Notes under the pieces: generated by a model
What the model was told of the DNA's origin: nothing
Database searches by the model: none
What the model saw: only the letters and a program-made list of their open reading frames with translations
NCBI RefSeq assembly: GCF_001183605.1
Contig: NZ_LFXJ01000010.1
Span: forward strand, 1 to 64,000
DNA length: 64,000 nucleotides
Direction: 5' to 3'
DNA from: Lysinibacillus xylanilyticus
GTDB lineage: Bacteria > Bacillota > Bacilli > Bacillales_A > Planococcaceae
Made by a program: the position numbers and the translations under genes
Shown here: piece after piece, positions 23,888 to 31,911 of the stretch
Numbering within the stretch: the stretch's first letter is position 1
How the letters are laid out: every line of letters begins with the position of its first letter

Positions 23888-25114
23888 ATGAATGTCGAAC
23901 TGAAGAAACGCAGTAATTTAATTTTAGGTGTTTTATTCTTTGGATGGATGGTTTCTTACATTGACCGGACTGCTATTAGTCTAGCTTTAATTAGTATTGG
24001 CAAAGATTTGTCCTTATCAGCCACTGAACTAGGATTTGTGTTAAGTGCGTTCTTCTTTGGATATGCTGTGATGCAAATTCCCGGTGGATGGCTAACGGAT
24101 AAGTACGGACCGATTAAATTATTAATTGGTGCCGTTGTTTTTTGGTCAGTTTTCACTGCATTTACAGGGCTAGCTTGGTCACTCACTTCATTGCTCTTAA
24201 TTCGATTTTTATTTGGTATTGGGGAAGGGGGATATCCTGCCGCAAGTACGAAATCAATCTCTATATATTTTCAGAAAGAGCAACGTACAAAGGCTCAAGC
24301 GACAATGATGTCATCCAATATGATAGGTAGTGCTATCGCTCCTATTATTTGTGCTCCTTTATTATTGGTAATGGATTGGCGCCATGTATTTTTCTTAATT
24401 TCTGGTTTAGGATTTATTTTTGTAATCGCTCTTTTGTGGAGTACGAAAAATGCACAGACATTTATAGCAGAGGAGCGAAAGGAAAGCGAAGAGAAGGGCT
24501 CTTTTAGGAAAGTATTAAAAAATACTTATCTAATGCGTGTGCTTTTTATTTTCTTCTTTATTAATATTGCAAACTGGGGATTGAGCTCATGGATGCCAAC
24601 GTATTTAATGCAGGTGCATGGTTTAGATTTAAAAAATGTAGGGTTCATTGCTGCTATACCAGCTATTTTCGCAGCTATTGGAATGATTATAAGTGGTCGG
24701 ATTATTTCAAAGCTAGGGGGACGTTCAAAATATGGCGTAATTTTTGGAGCAGTTGTGTTAGCTATTTGTTTATATCTCATGTCTACAGCGGTTTCTGTAG
24801 CAATAGTTATTACGTATCAATCAATCGCCTTTATATTCGTATCTTTTATGGCCTCGTTTATATTTACAACACCACACCGTGTTGTCAGTCAACAAAATGT
24901 TGGGACAGCTTTTGGCGTAGTAAATTTTGGTGGTCAAGCAGCCGGGATAATTTCGCCAACAATTATGGGTTATTTAATTAATGTATCAGGTGGTTCTTTT
25001 AAAACATCATTTATATTTTTAGCAATTATGTGTGTAATCGCTGCTGTAATTGCTGTTACTCTACCAGTTAATCATCAGCAACAAACAAATATAAAATCTG
25101 TGGAGGGATACTAA
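23888..25114 (+). CDS. MFS transporter (anion/cation symporter-like, ACS family)
   Basis: This 408-residue permease has twelve predicted segments and resembles the hexuronate/phthalate/glucarate (ACS) branch. Family motifs are visible: DRTAISLALISIGKDLSLSA in helix 1-2, the QIPGGWLTDKYGPIKLL loop 2-3, GIGEGGYPAASTKSIS in helix 4 and ERRtAQA-like KEQRTKAQATMMSSNMIG. The gene after it, three bases on, is an amidohydrolase, so the transporter probably imports that enzyme's substrate, perhaps an N-acyl or aminobenzoyl amino acid. GAAAGGGGTGG precedes the ATG. Expression is likely controlled by the divergent PucR-type regulator. Confidence 0.9.
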   Translation: MNVELKKRSNLILGVLFFGWMVSYIDRTAISLALISIGKDLSLSATELGFVLSAFFFGYAVMQIPGGWLTDKYGPIKLLIGAVVFWSVFTAFTGLAWSLTSLLLIRFLFGIGEGGYPAASTKSISIYFQKEQRTKAQATMMSSNMIGSAIAPIICAPLLLVMDWRHVFFLISGLGFIFVIALLWSTKNAQTFIAEERKESEEKGSFRKVLKNTYLMRVLFIFFFINIANWGLSSWMPTYLMQVHGLDLKNVGFIAAIPAIFAAIGMIISGRIISKLGGRSKYGVIFGAVVLAICLYLMSTAVSVAIVITYQSIAFIFVSFMASFIFTTPHRVVSQQNVGTAFGVVNFGGQAAGIISPTIMGYLINVSGGSFKTSFIFLAIMCVIAAVIAVTLPVNHQQQTNIKSVEGY

Positions 25115-25116
25115 CT

Positions 25117-26529
25117 ATGAAGAAGCAATTATTTGATTGGATGCAAAAAAATGAAGAAACATTTAGTCATATGGCAAAGCAAATTTGGGACAAGCCTCAG
25201 CTAGGCTATGAAGAAACTTTTGCGTCTTCATTACAACAAGATTTTCTGAAAAAAGAAGGGTTTGATATTGTTACGCCGATTGGTGATGTACAAACGGCTT
25301 TTTATGCACAGTGGGGATCAGGTAGTCCAATTATTGGTTTTTTAGGGGAGTTTGATGCGCTTCCAGGGTTATCACAGCAAGTCAGTTCATTATATTCGCC
25401 TGTGGAGGAGGGGGCACCAGGGCATGGCTGTGGTCACAATTTATTAGGAACGGCTGGAGTAGAAGCTGTAGTTGCCTTAAAAGAAGTGATGAAGCTTAAC
25501 AATTTACAAGGAACGATTCGCTATTATGGATGCCCAGCAGAGGAATTGTTGTCTGGAAAATCGTATATGGCACGGGCCGGTGTTTTTGATGATTTAGATG
25601 TAGTCTATACGTGGCATCCATTCACGTTTAACATGACAGCGAACTTCTCTATGCAAGCACTCACTGCCATTGAATTTTATTTTTCGGGTCGGACAGCACA
25701 TGCTGCTGGTGCACCGCATCTAGGGAGAAGTGCGCTTGATGCTGTTGAATTGACGAATGTCGGAGCCAATTATTTACGGGAGCACGTGCCAGACGGTTCT
25801 CGTATTCATTATCAAATTACAAATGGTGGCTTAGCGCCGAATATTGTTCCTGATAAAGCAAGTGTCTATTATTATCTACGCGGAGCAAATCGTGATGCTG
25901 TCAAAGATTTAGAACGCAGACTGATTAAGGTTGCAAAAGGGGCAGCGATGATGACAGAAACAGAAGTGCATTGGGAGCTGAAGGCAGGGTGTTACGATAC
26001 ATTACCGAATCTCACTTTGAATGAGCAAATGTTGGCGGCTTGGGACGATCTACCGCCACTATCCTTTACAGAGGACGAGCTTACTTTTGCAAAGTCGCTA
26101 CAGGCCTCACTAGATTCTTCTGTTCTTGCAGGAACTGCCCAACAATCTTTTGTACCAAATGAAATAAGTAAAGAGGTATTGGTGGAACAGGTATTACATT
26201 TTCCACAAACTTTTCGCCAATCCATGCAAGGTTCTAGTGATTTAGGGGACGTTTCGTGGATTACGCCACTTGGTCAGGTATTTACAACTTGTGCTCCATA
26301 TGGGGTCCAAGTGCATACTTGGCAAGCAACTGCTGCTTTTGGATCTTCGCTTGGTATGAAGGGGATGCATTATGCGGCAAAAGCGATGGCAGGGGCTGCA
26401 CTTAATTCCTTACTAGATCCAGAAGTTATTAAAAAAGCGAAGGAGGAATTTGTGAAATTAAGAGCTGGGAAACTTTATGAATGTGGTATTCCAGAAGAAG
26501 TGAGAGCGCCAAGCACAGTTTTAGGGTGA
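25117..26529 (+). CDS. M20 amidohydrolase, AbgB-like (p-aminobenzoyl-glutamate hydrolase family)
   Basis: This 470-residue metal-dependent amidohydrolase resembles AbgB. Motifs: IIGFLGEFDALPGLSQ (about 67-82), GAPGHGCGHNLLGTAG (about 99-114, the CGHN metal ligand motif), GCPAEELLSGKSYMARAG (about 144-161, catalytic Glu pair), HAAGAPHLGRSALDAVEL (about 193-210) and the C-terminal GSSLGMKGMHYAAKAMA. AbgB with AbgA splits p-aminobenzoyl-glutamate; no AbgA is nearby, and many single AbgB-like enzymes act on other N-acyl amino acids. It starts three bases after the MFS stop codon and has AGGGATAC as a modest binding site, which indicates translational coupling. Confidence 0.9.
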   Translation: MKKQLFDWMQKNEETFSHMAKQIWDKPQLGYEETFASSLQQDFLKKEGFDIVTPIGDVQTAFYAQWGSGSPIIGFLGEFDALPGLSQQVSSLYSPVEEGAPGHGCGHNLLGTAGVEAVVALKEVMKLNNLQGTIRYYGCPAEELLSGKSYMARAGVFDDLDVVYTWHPFTFNMTANFSMQALTAIEFYFSGRTAHAAGAPHLGRSALDAVELTNVGANYLREHVPDGSRIHYQITNGGLAPNIVPDKASVYYYLRGANRDAVKDLERRLIKVAKGAAMMTETEVHWELKAGCYDTLPNLTLNEQMLAAWDDLPPLSFTEDELTFAKSLQASLDSSVLAGTAQQSFVPNEISKEVLVEQVLHFPQTFRQSMQGSSDLGDVSWITPLGQVFTTCAPYGVQVHTWQATAAFGSSLGMKGMHYAAKAMAGAALNSLLDPEVIKKAKEEFVKLRAGKLYECGIPEEVRAPSTVLG

Positions 26530-26589
26530 GGATAATTAAGTGAATAAACGAGGGGCAGGGCAGTCTTCCAAAAATCGCACAAAAAGAAA

Positions 26590-26633
26590 AACACCGTAAA
26601 AAGTTAGATGCATGTCTAACTTTTTACGGTGTG
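26590..26633 (-). terminator. Terminator of the spx-like/marR operon
   Basis: ACACCGTAAAAAGTTAGA pairs perfectly with TCTAACTTTTTACGGTGT (18 bp) around six bases. On the minus strand it is followed by TTTTTCTTTTT. It also stands downstream of the AbgB-like gene and could stop transcription from both sides. Confidence 0.92.
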
Positions 26634-26645
26634 AAAATGAAGCGT

Positions 26646-27089
26646 TTACTCATATCGATTAGGTTCAGCATTGAGTAATTTTGCAAAAATATCACGTAAT
26701 GTTTGTACTTCATCTGCTGATAGCATACCAAACATATTTTGTATAATTGCGCTAACTTGCTGACGGGATTCTTCTAAAATATCTTCGCCATCAGTTGTAA
26801 TTTTCAATTGGGATGCTCGTCGATCTGTTGCATGCTGTGTTTTTTCAATAAAGCCAGCATTAATGAGCTTACTTGTTAAAACAGTGACACCACCTGTTGT
26901 CACTTTTAACCGTTCAGCAATGGCAGAAGGGCGTTTTGGTCCCTCCTGCGATAAGTAGTCTAAAATTAAAATATGGGATTTTGAAAAGCCGAGTACATTA
27001 TGATTATTCCACTCGTTTGCCCACTTACGTTCAATGGAAGATACTACTTCAAACAATGAGGTAATGGCTATTTGTTTTTCTTGATCCAT
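26646..27089 (-). CDS. MarR family transcriptional regulator
   Basis: This 147-residue winged-helix repressor has RPSAIAERLKVTTGGVTVLT as helix-turn-helix (about 53-72) and IEKTQHATDRRASQLKITTD as wing (about 81-100), flanked by dimerisation helices. It lies 23 bases behind an Spx-like gene on the same strand and shares its promoter. Two CTTAYTAGTAAG palindromes overlap that promoter, so it probably represses its own operon. The inducing ligand is unknown. There is no Cys at an OhrR-like position, so peroxide sensing through a conserved Cys is not suggested. Confidence 0.92.
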   Translation of the reverse strand: MDQEKQIAITSLFEVVSSIERKWANEWNNHNVLGFSKSHILILDYLSQEGPKRPSAIAERLKVTTGGVTVLTSKLINAGFIEKTQHATDRRASQLKITTDGEDILEESRQQVSAIIQNMFGMLSADEVQTLRDIFAKLLNAEPNRYE

Positions 27090-27112
27090 ATAAGGTCAAC
27101 TCCAAAACTGTT

Positions 27113-27517
27113 TTAACTTTCTTGTGCCAATCTTGTCATCGCGTTTAACTCATATGCACGTACTTTACGTGGAATAAAACGACGGATGTCCATCTCATTG
27201 TACCCAACTTGAATTCGTTTTTCATCAATTAAGATAGGGCTTCGTAACATTCTTGGGTGAGCCTGGATGATGGCAAACAACTCTTGAATAGAGAGCTGAT
27301 CAATATCAACATTTAAATTTTTAAAATCATTTGAGTTAGTTGCGATAATTTCGTCTGTTCCATCTTCAGTCATGCTTAAAATTTCTTTAAATTCAGCAAG
27401 TGTTAGTGGATGTGAAGTAATACGTTTTTCTTTATATTCGATTTTGTGATCTTTTAACCATTTTAATGCTTTTCTGGATGAAGAACAGCTCGCTTGTGAA
27501 TAAATTGTAACTGTCAT
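27113..27517 (-). CDS. Spx/MgsR-family regulator with CXXS instead of CXXC
   Basis: This 134-residue ArsC-fold protein is clearly Spx-like: SRKALKWLKDHKIEYKEKRI, EFKEILSMTEDGTDEIIATN (the RPB-contact region), LLSP-type LRSPILIDEKRIQVGYNE and MDIRRFIPRKVRAYELN. Spx binds the alpha subunit of RNA polymerase and redirects transcription under disulfide stress. The redox switch at Cys10-Cys13 is altered here: the motif reads SCSSSRK, with Cys10 kept and Ser at 13. It probably cannot form the usual intramolecular disulfide. It is co-transcribed with a MarR regulator. GCGGGGAA precedes the ATG at 27517. Confidence 0.92.
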   Translation of the reverse strand: MTVTIYSQASCSSSRKALKWLKDHKIEYKEKRITSHPLTLAEFKEILSMTEDGTDEIIATNSNDFKNLNVDIDQLSIQELFAIIQAHPRMLRSPILIDEKRIQVGYNEMDIRRFIPRKVRAYELNAMTRLAQES

Positions 27518-27562
27518 TCTTCATTCCCCGCTTTCTTTTTTAGGATTATATTTAATATATAT

Positions 27563-27622
27563 CTTATTAGTAAGTTAATTAGGTTATACATATATCTTAC
27601 TAGTAAGCTATATATAAATCAA
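27563..27622 (-). promoter_or_regulatory. Promoter and twin palindromic operators of the spx-like/marR operon
   Basis: CTTATTAGTAAG (27563-27574) and the perfect palindrome CTTACTAGTAAG (27596-27607) lie 33 bases apart, centre to centre. On the minus strand TTGATT (27622-27617), a 17-base spacer and TAAGAT (27599-27594) form a plausible promoter overlapped by the second palindrome. The co-transcribed MarR protein is the obvious binder. Confidence 0.7.
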
Positions 27623-27920
27623 TAGTTATTTGAAAAATTTTAAACAGAAGTGAATTTTTTTTCTACACTAAAATATACGCACAAAAGAGCGAAAAGTTTC
27701 GCAAATTCGGCTTACAATGATGTAAGTTTACTCAATATTAATAATAGAAGCTCATAGAATAAAGAGAGCTGTTCTAATATAGAGAGAAATAGTTAGATTT
27801 AATGGAGATAGATATATTGTTAATCCACTGATTATTAATATGATTTAATGCAGATTTTTATGCATAGATAAATAAATTTTTGTTTGAGGTTGAAAAAAGT
27901 GTTGCTTTCAAAAGCTTGGC

Positions 27921-28127
27921 TAGGTAGGGAAACTGATCGGGTAGGTCAGAGAACTGCTCGGGTAAGCCGGGAAACTGATCGGGTAGGTCAGAAAACTGCT
28001 CGGGTAAGCCAGGAAACTGCTCGGGTAGGTCAGAGAACTGCTCGGGTAGGTCAAAAAACTGCTCAGGTAGACCAAGGAACTGATCGGGAGAGCCAAGGAA
28101 CTGCCCGATAGGCCATAGAACCGCCAA
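27921..28127. repeat. 21-bp tandem repeat array, locus 2
   Basis: Nearly ten copies of a 21-bp unit. A typical minus-strand unit begins CTACCCGAGCAGTTCTCT; on the plus strand AACTGCTCGGGTAGGTCAGA is the usual wording. The array lies between the spx-like operon's upstream region and the terminator of the ABC-F gene. Both strands stay open (LPEQFSD one way, ETDRVGQ the other) only because the period is a multiple of three. The stretch from 27623 to 27920 is A+T-rich and otherwise empty. Confidence 0.9.
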
Positions 28128-28155
28128 ATTAATGCTACCCAATCTCGTTTTTAGG

Positions 28156-28206
28156 TAAAAAAGAGGGCAGCCCCGAGTGATCCATCAATCACATCGGGAA
28201 CTGCCC
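28156..28206 (-). terminator. Terminator of the ABC-F gene
   Basis: On the minus strand GGGCAG, CCCGATGTGAT and their partners ATCACTCGGGG and CTGCCC make a long interrupted stem followed by TCTTTTTT. It starts 18 bases past the stop codon. Confidence 0.9.
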
Positions 28207-28223
28207 ATATTGATAATATATTT

Positions 28224-29789
28224 TTAGCTTTGTTGTCCTGTAGTAAACCAGTCTTGGACATTCCAAACTTTTGTTGCTAAACCTTCATAGAAATCAGGTT
28301 CATGGCTTACTAGTACGATTGTGCCTTTAAACTCTTTCATGGCACGTTTTAGCTCTTCTTTTGCATCGACATCCAAGTGGTTTGTCGGTTCGTCAAATAC
28401 AAGCCAGTTTGCTTCATCCATCATGAGCTTACATAAACGAACCTTTGCTTGCTCACCACCAGATAAAGAACTAAGTGGGCGAGTAATATGCTCCGTTTTT
28501 AGACCTGAGCGTGCTAATGCTGCGCGTACTTGTGCTTGCTCCATAGAAGGGAAGGCATTCCATACATCATCAATAGGCGTAATTTTTTCTGCCTTTACTT
28601 CTTGTTCGAAGTAAGATGGGTAAAGATAGTCACCACGAATCACTTTTCCATCTAGCGGATTTATTTTGCCTAGCATTGTTTTTAATAATGTTGATTTACC
28701 GACACCATTCATACCAACTAGAGCAATTTTTTCCCCACGTTCAATAGCAAATGTAAGAGGAGGAAGGAGTGGCTTCTCCTTGTCGTAGCCAATGACTAAG
28801 TTTTCAGCCTCTACTACATAACGACTTGAAGAACGTGCCTCTTTAAAGCCAAATTCAGGCTTTACAGCTGTTTCAGGACGATCGATACGCTCTAAGCGGT
28901 CAAGCTGCTTAGAGCGAGATTTTGCACGGCCAGTAGTTGAGTAGCGAGCTTTATTTTTCGCGATGAAATCCTCTTGTTTTTTAATGAAATCCTGTTGCTT
29001 TTCATAGGCATCGATATGCTGGCGCTTGTTGATTTCAGCAAGCTCTAAAAACTTTTCATATGTCGCTGTATAGCGAGTTAATTTTGAGAATTCTAGTTGG
29101 AAGATAACATCCACTGTTTCATTCATAAACTCTGTATCATGCGAAATTAATAAGAAAGCATGTGGATAGTTCTTTAAATAGTTTTTCAACCATGTAATAT
29201 GCTCTTCATCAAGATAGTTTGTCGGCTCATCGAGTAATAATACTTTTGGTTTTTCAAGTAATAGCTTGGCTAGTAAAACCTTTGTACGTTGACCGCCGGA
29301 AAGGGAAGCAACATCACGTTCTAAGCCGATTGCATCAAGACCAAGACCGCGTGCAACCTCTTCAATTTTCATATCAAGAGAATAGAAATCTCCTGCATCC
29401 AGAGCATCTTGCACCTCAGCCATTTGCTCTAGTAAAACTTCTAATTCTTCAGGTGTTGCTTCAGCCATTTTGCCTGTAATTTCATTAAGTTCTTCTTCTT
29501 TTTTATATAAAGGAAGAAAGGCGTCACGTAATGCATCACGCATAGTGCGACCAGCTGTCAATACAGTGTGCTGATCTAAATAACCATAATGCGTTCCTGG
29601 AAGCCATTCAACCTTCCCAGTATCGTGGATTGCTTGGCCTGTAATGATGCTCATTAATGTTGACTTACCAACACCGTTTGCACCTACAAGACCAATATGA
29701 TCACCTTCAACTAGACGAAAAGAGACATCTTTAAAAAGCGTACGGTCACCGAAAGAATGACCTAAATTTTCAACTGTTAATATTGCCAT
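28224..29789 (-). CDS. ABC-F family ATP-binding protein
   Basis: This 521-residue soluble protein has two ABC domains and no membrane part. The first has GLVGANGVGKSTLM (about 33-46) and LSGGQRTKVLLAKLLLEKPK; the second has ALVGMNGVGKSTLL and LSGGEQAKVRLCKLMM, each followed by the DEPTN Walker B. The linker (about 240-310) is charged and includes KQQDFIKKQEDFIAKNKARY, the P-site tRNA interaction motif. ABC-F proteins act on the ribosome, as translation factors or antibiotic-resistance factors. By length and linker it resembles the YfmM-like housekeeping branch rather than a resistance protein. GGAGGAACA precedes the ATG at 29789. It is monocistronic. Confidence 0.92.
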   Translation of the reverse strand: MAILTVENLGHSFGDRTLFKDVSFRLVEGDHIGLVGANGVGKSTLMSIITGQAIHDTGKVEWLPGTHYGYLDQHTVLTAGRTMRDALRDAFLPLYKKEEELNEITGKMAEATPEELEVLLEQMAEVQDALDAGDFYSLDMKIEEVARGLGLDAIGLERDVASLSGGQRTKVLLAKLLLEKPKVLLLDEPTNYLDEEHITWLKNYLKNYPHAFLLISHDTEFMNETVDVIFQLEFSKLTRYTATYEKFLELAEINKRQHIDAYEKQQDFIKKQEDFIAKNKARYSTTGRAKSRSKQLDRLERIDRPETAVKPEFGFKEARSSSRYVVEAENLVIGYDKEKPLLPPLTFAIERGEKIALVGMNGVGKSTLLKTMLGKINPLDGKVIRGDYLYPSYFEQEVKAEKITPIDDVWNAFPSMEQAQVRAALARSGLKTEHITRPLSSLSGGEQAKVRLCKLMMDEANWLVFDEPTNHLDVDAKEELKRAMKEFKGTIVLVSHEPDFYEGLATKVWNVQDWFTTGQQS

Positions 29790-29847
29790 ATATGTTCCTC
29801 CGAAATAGCGGCGCTTTTTTATGACCGCTAGATAATAGTATTAATCA

Positions 29848-30011
29848 ATTGCCTCGGCATAACTTGCGTCTGGAGGCATTAACTTCTTTCAGTGGGTGTT
29901 TTGGCACCTGTACCTGCCGTTACACTTCGATACAAAAAACACCTGTACCTGCCGTTACACTTTCGGTACAAAAAACACCTGTACCTGCCGTTACACTTCG
30001 GTACAAAAAAA
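29848..30011. repeat. Family A repeat scrap with three tandem 35-bp hairpin units
   Basis: After a family A end piece (GCCTCGGCATAACTTGCGTC, 29852 onward) come three tandem copies of a 35-36-base unit starting CACCTGTACCTGCCGTTACA at 29905. Each contains TGTACC facing GGTACA (or GATACA) and ends in a run of A. A single related unit occurs at about 7011-7036. No gene is present. Confidence 0.85.
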
Positions 30012-30028
30012 ACACTTGCTGAAAGAGG

Positions 30029-30214
30029 TTATAGTTCTGCTAATTGTTTATTTAATTCCGCTAGCGTTGCTTCCATATTTGCAAGGCGTTGCTCGGCTTT
30101 TGCTACTTGATCATTATGACCTGTAGATTCAAGCTTTTCGATATCGCCTTGTAAATTCATATAATCCATTTTTAGCTCTCTAATTTGATATTCAATATCG
30201 CTTTTTGATGGCAT
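30029..30214 (-). CDS. SE1832 family protein (small coiled-coil protein)
   Basis: This 61-residue acidic protein is predicted to be almost entirely coiled coil: IEYQIRELKMDYMNLQGDIE, then KLESTGHNDQVAKAEQRLAN and LAELNKQLAEL. The LKMDYxxLQGDxEKLESTGH core is typical of the SE1832 family found in Staphylococcus and Bacillaceae; its function is unknown. AAAGGAGCAATC precedes the ATG at 30214. It is a single gene. The tandem 35-bp units lie immediately downstream of its stop codon. Confidence 0.88.
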   Translation of the reverse strand: MPSKSDIEYQIRELKMDYMNLQGDIEKLESTGHNDQVAKAEQRLANMEATLAELNKQLAEL

Positions 30215-30261
30215 GATGATTGCTCCTTTATGTGTTTATTTTATAACGAATGCGTATATCA

Positions 30262-30470
30262 ATTATGCCTCGGCATAATTGCGTCCGGAATCGGCTTTGT
30301 GTTTAGGCCTGCAGGATACAGGTCAGTTAGCCGTTATCGCATGGATGCGATGATTTTAGGCTAACATCCTTTATTAACTCCTTTTCGATTCCATGACATC
30401 CGCCGGAGGCTTTACCTTCTTTCAGCAGGTGTCCAAACGCCTGCTGAAAGAAGGTAAAAGCGATGGAGGT
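30262..30470. repeat. Dispersed GC-rich repeat, family A (copy 3)
   Basis: The segment reads, as the reverse complement of the copy near 50.9 kb, TATGCCTCGGCATAATTGCG, CCGGAATCGGCTTTGTG, a GTTAGCCGTTATCGCATGGA hairpin module, and CATCCGCCGGAGGCTTTACC. It ends in a CAGCAGGTGTCC / GCCTGCTGAAAG hairpin. It fills the gap between the SE1832 gene and the PseG-like gene. Confidence 0.85.
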
Positions 30471-30603
30471 TTTTTTATCCCCCACCGCTTATTAGTTAAT
30501 ATCAATCGGGTACTTATGTTGCTTGAATTCACTTCTTATAATGAAAGATAAGTGAAAGTGAAAAATTCTTCTATATTGTATCATATCCACCTTCAAAGAA
30601 TCA

Positions 30604-31650
30604 CTAAGTAGAAGCGATATTATGTCGATCGTAAGCGAAATCTAAAAGCAATGACTGTAGTGCTTCATTGTTACTTACTAGATTGAGCTGTCGTTGTTTT
30701 TTTACAGCTCGTTCGCTTCGGGCCTCATGTAATAGAAATTCCATGACAGCGTTTTGAATTTGTGATTGCTTCATTTTGCGACCTAGTCCAAGGTGAATAA
30801 AGCCGTTCTGTTCGCGAGGGAAGGCATGTAATAGCTCAGCCTCAGTTTGTGCAAGAGTAATACAAGGTACACCATAAGAGGCGATTTTATAAGGTGTATA
30901 GTTAGCATTACAAATAATAACATCTGCTTTTGGTAATAGTTTTAGGAGTGCGTTTTTATCACGAAGAATGGCAGTGTTACGACGACTAAGCACCATCATT
31001 TGCAAATCATCTGTTGCGTGTCGATAGCTATCATCTATCATCACTGTAATTTGTAGTGGGATTTGTAGCTGCGTTAAGTGTCGAAGAGTACGGTAGGTTA
31101 AGTTATGCTCGTCCCCATCCTCAAAAGCAACAACGATATGAGGTGGGTTTTCAGGTATTTTACTGTCTGGTCTATCATCAAAATTTTGAAAAGCTTGTGG
31201 TAATGCGAAGTTGAAACTACCACCAATATAATGAGATGGTAAATAATCTTTAACTTCTTGATAGAGTGCTAGCAATACACAGTCACAGGCTTGGCCACCC
31301 TCACCCAAATCATCAAAATGAATGATTGTTTTGCAGAATGGTCGTAAATTTTGTACTTGCCAGCTTTCTGAGTTACGACCATCTCTTACAATTAAATCAG
31401 GCTGAATACCTTTCATTTGCTTAGGTAGCTCATCGAAATGTTCAAATAAGATTGGCGAGAGGTTTTCATTCATTAAAATTTGAATCCCATCATTTGAAGG
31501 GGTTTTTACAAATATGAAAACTTGTTCATTTGTAAGTAGCTTTGCCAGCGTTGCAACCCGTTCAAAAGGATACAGCCCTTTATCAATACAGCTTTCAATA
31601 ATGAAAACAACCGTCTTTTTTAGTTCCATTGTTTGAGTTTCGTTTTGCAA
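30604..31650 (-). CDS. PseG/SpsG-like glycosyltransferase-fold protein
   Basis: The 348-residue protein has a two-domain GT-B-like layout. The N-terminal half (about 10-180) contains DLIVRDGRNSESWQVQN and TIIHFDDLGEGGQACDCVLL, resembling the ViDdyd and idD segments of PseG (UDP-sugar hydrolase of nonulosonate synthesis). The C-terminal half contains ADVIICNANYTPYKIASYGV followed by PCITLAQTEAELLHAF and GFIHLGLG, like the nucleotide-binding face of PseG and MurG. No neighbouring sugar genes are present, so the substrate cannot be named. The start ATG at 31650 has weak GGATGGGAT upstream. Confidence 0.7.
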   Translation of the reverse strand: MQNETQTMELKKTVVFIIESCIDKGLYPFERVATLAKLLTNEQVFIFVKTPSNDGIQILMNENLSPILFEHFDELPKQMKGIQPDLIVRDGRNSESWQVQNLRPFCKTIIHFDDLGEGGQACDCVLLALYQEVKDYLPSHYIGGSFNFALPQAFQNFDDRPDSKIPENPPHIVVAFEDGDEHNLTYRTLRHLTQLQIPLQITVMIDDSYRHATDDLQMMVLSRRNTAILRDKNALLKLLPKADVIICNANYTPYKIASYGVPCITLAQTEAELLHAFPREQNGFIHLGLGRKMKQSQIQNAVMEFLLHEARSERAVKKQRQLNLVSNNEALQSLLLDFAYDRHNIAST

Positions 31651-31911
31651 ATGTATCCCATCCTTTCATCCGTCTATTTAAACTATGGTGAATGATGGGC
31701 AAGTATGTGTAAAAAATAGGATTATTAAATCAATTTAACCGTGGAATAATTGATAAAAACCTAAAATTAAATGAGTAAGAGCTCTTTCTTTGACCGATAA
31801 ATAAAGTAGAGTTTGCAAGAAGATACATAGGATTTTTGCAGTTTTTCAGCAAAACTTTTGTTCCGGCACTGTGACTTCTGGAGCAAATAAGCATAGAAGG
31901 GGGTACAACCA

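Noticed and set aside
24589..24981. 130-codon frame inside the MFS transporter gene
   Set aside because: It is a frame-shifted shadow of a clear membrane transporter, with no binding site and an odd Trp/Cys/Tyr-rich composition.
27858..28142. Heptad frames LPEQFSD and ETDRVGQ at locus 2
   Set aside because: Same reason as the other arrays: the period creates open frames on both strands without start signals.
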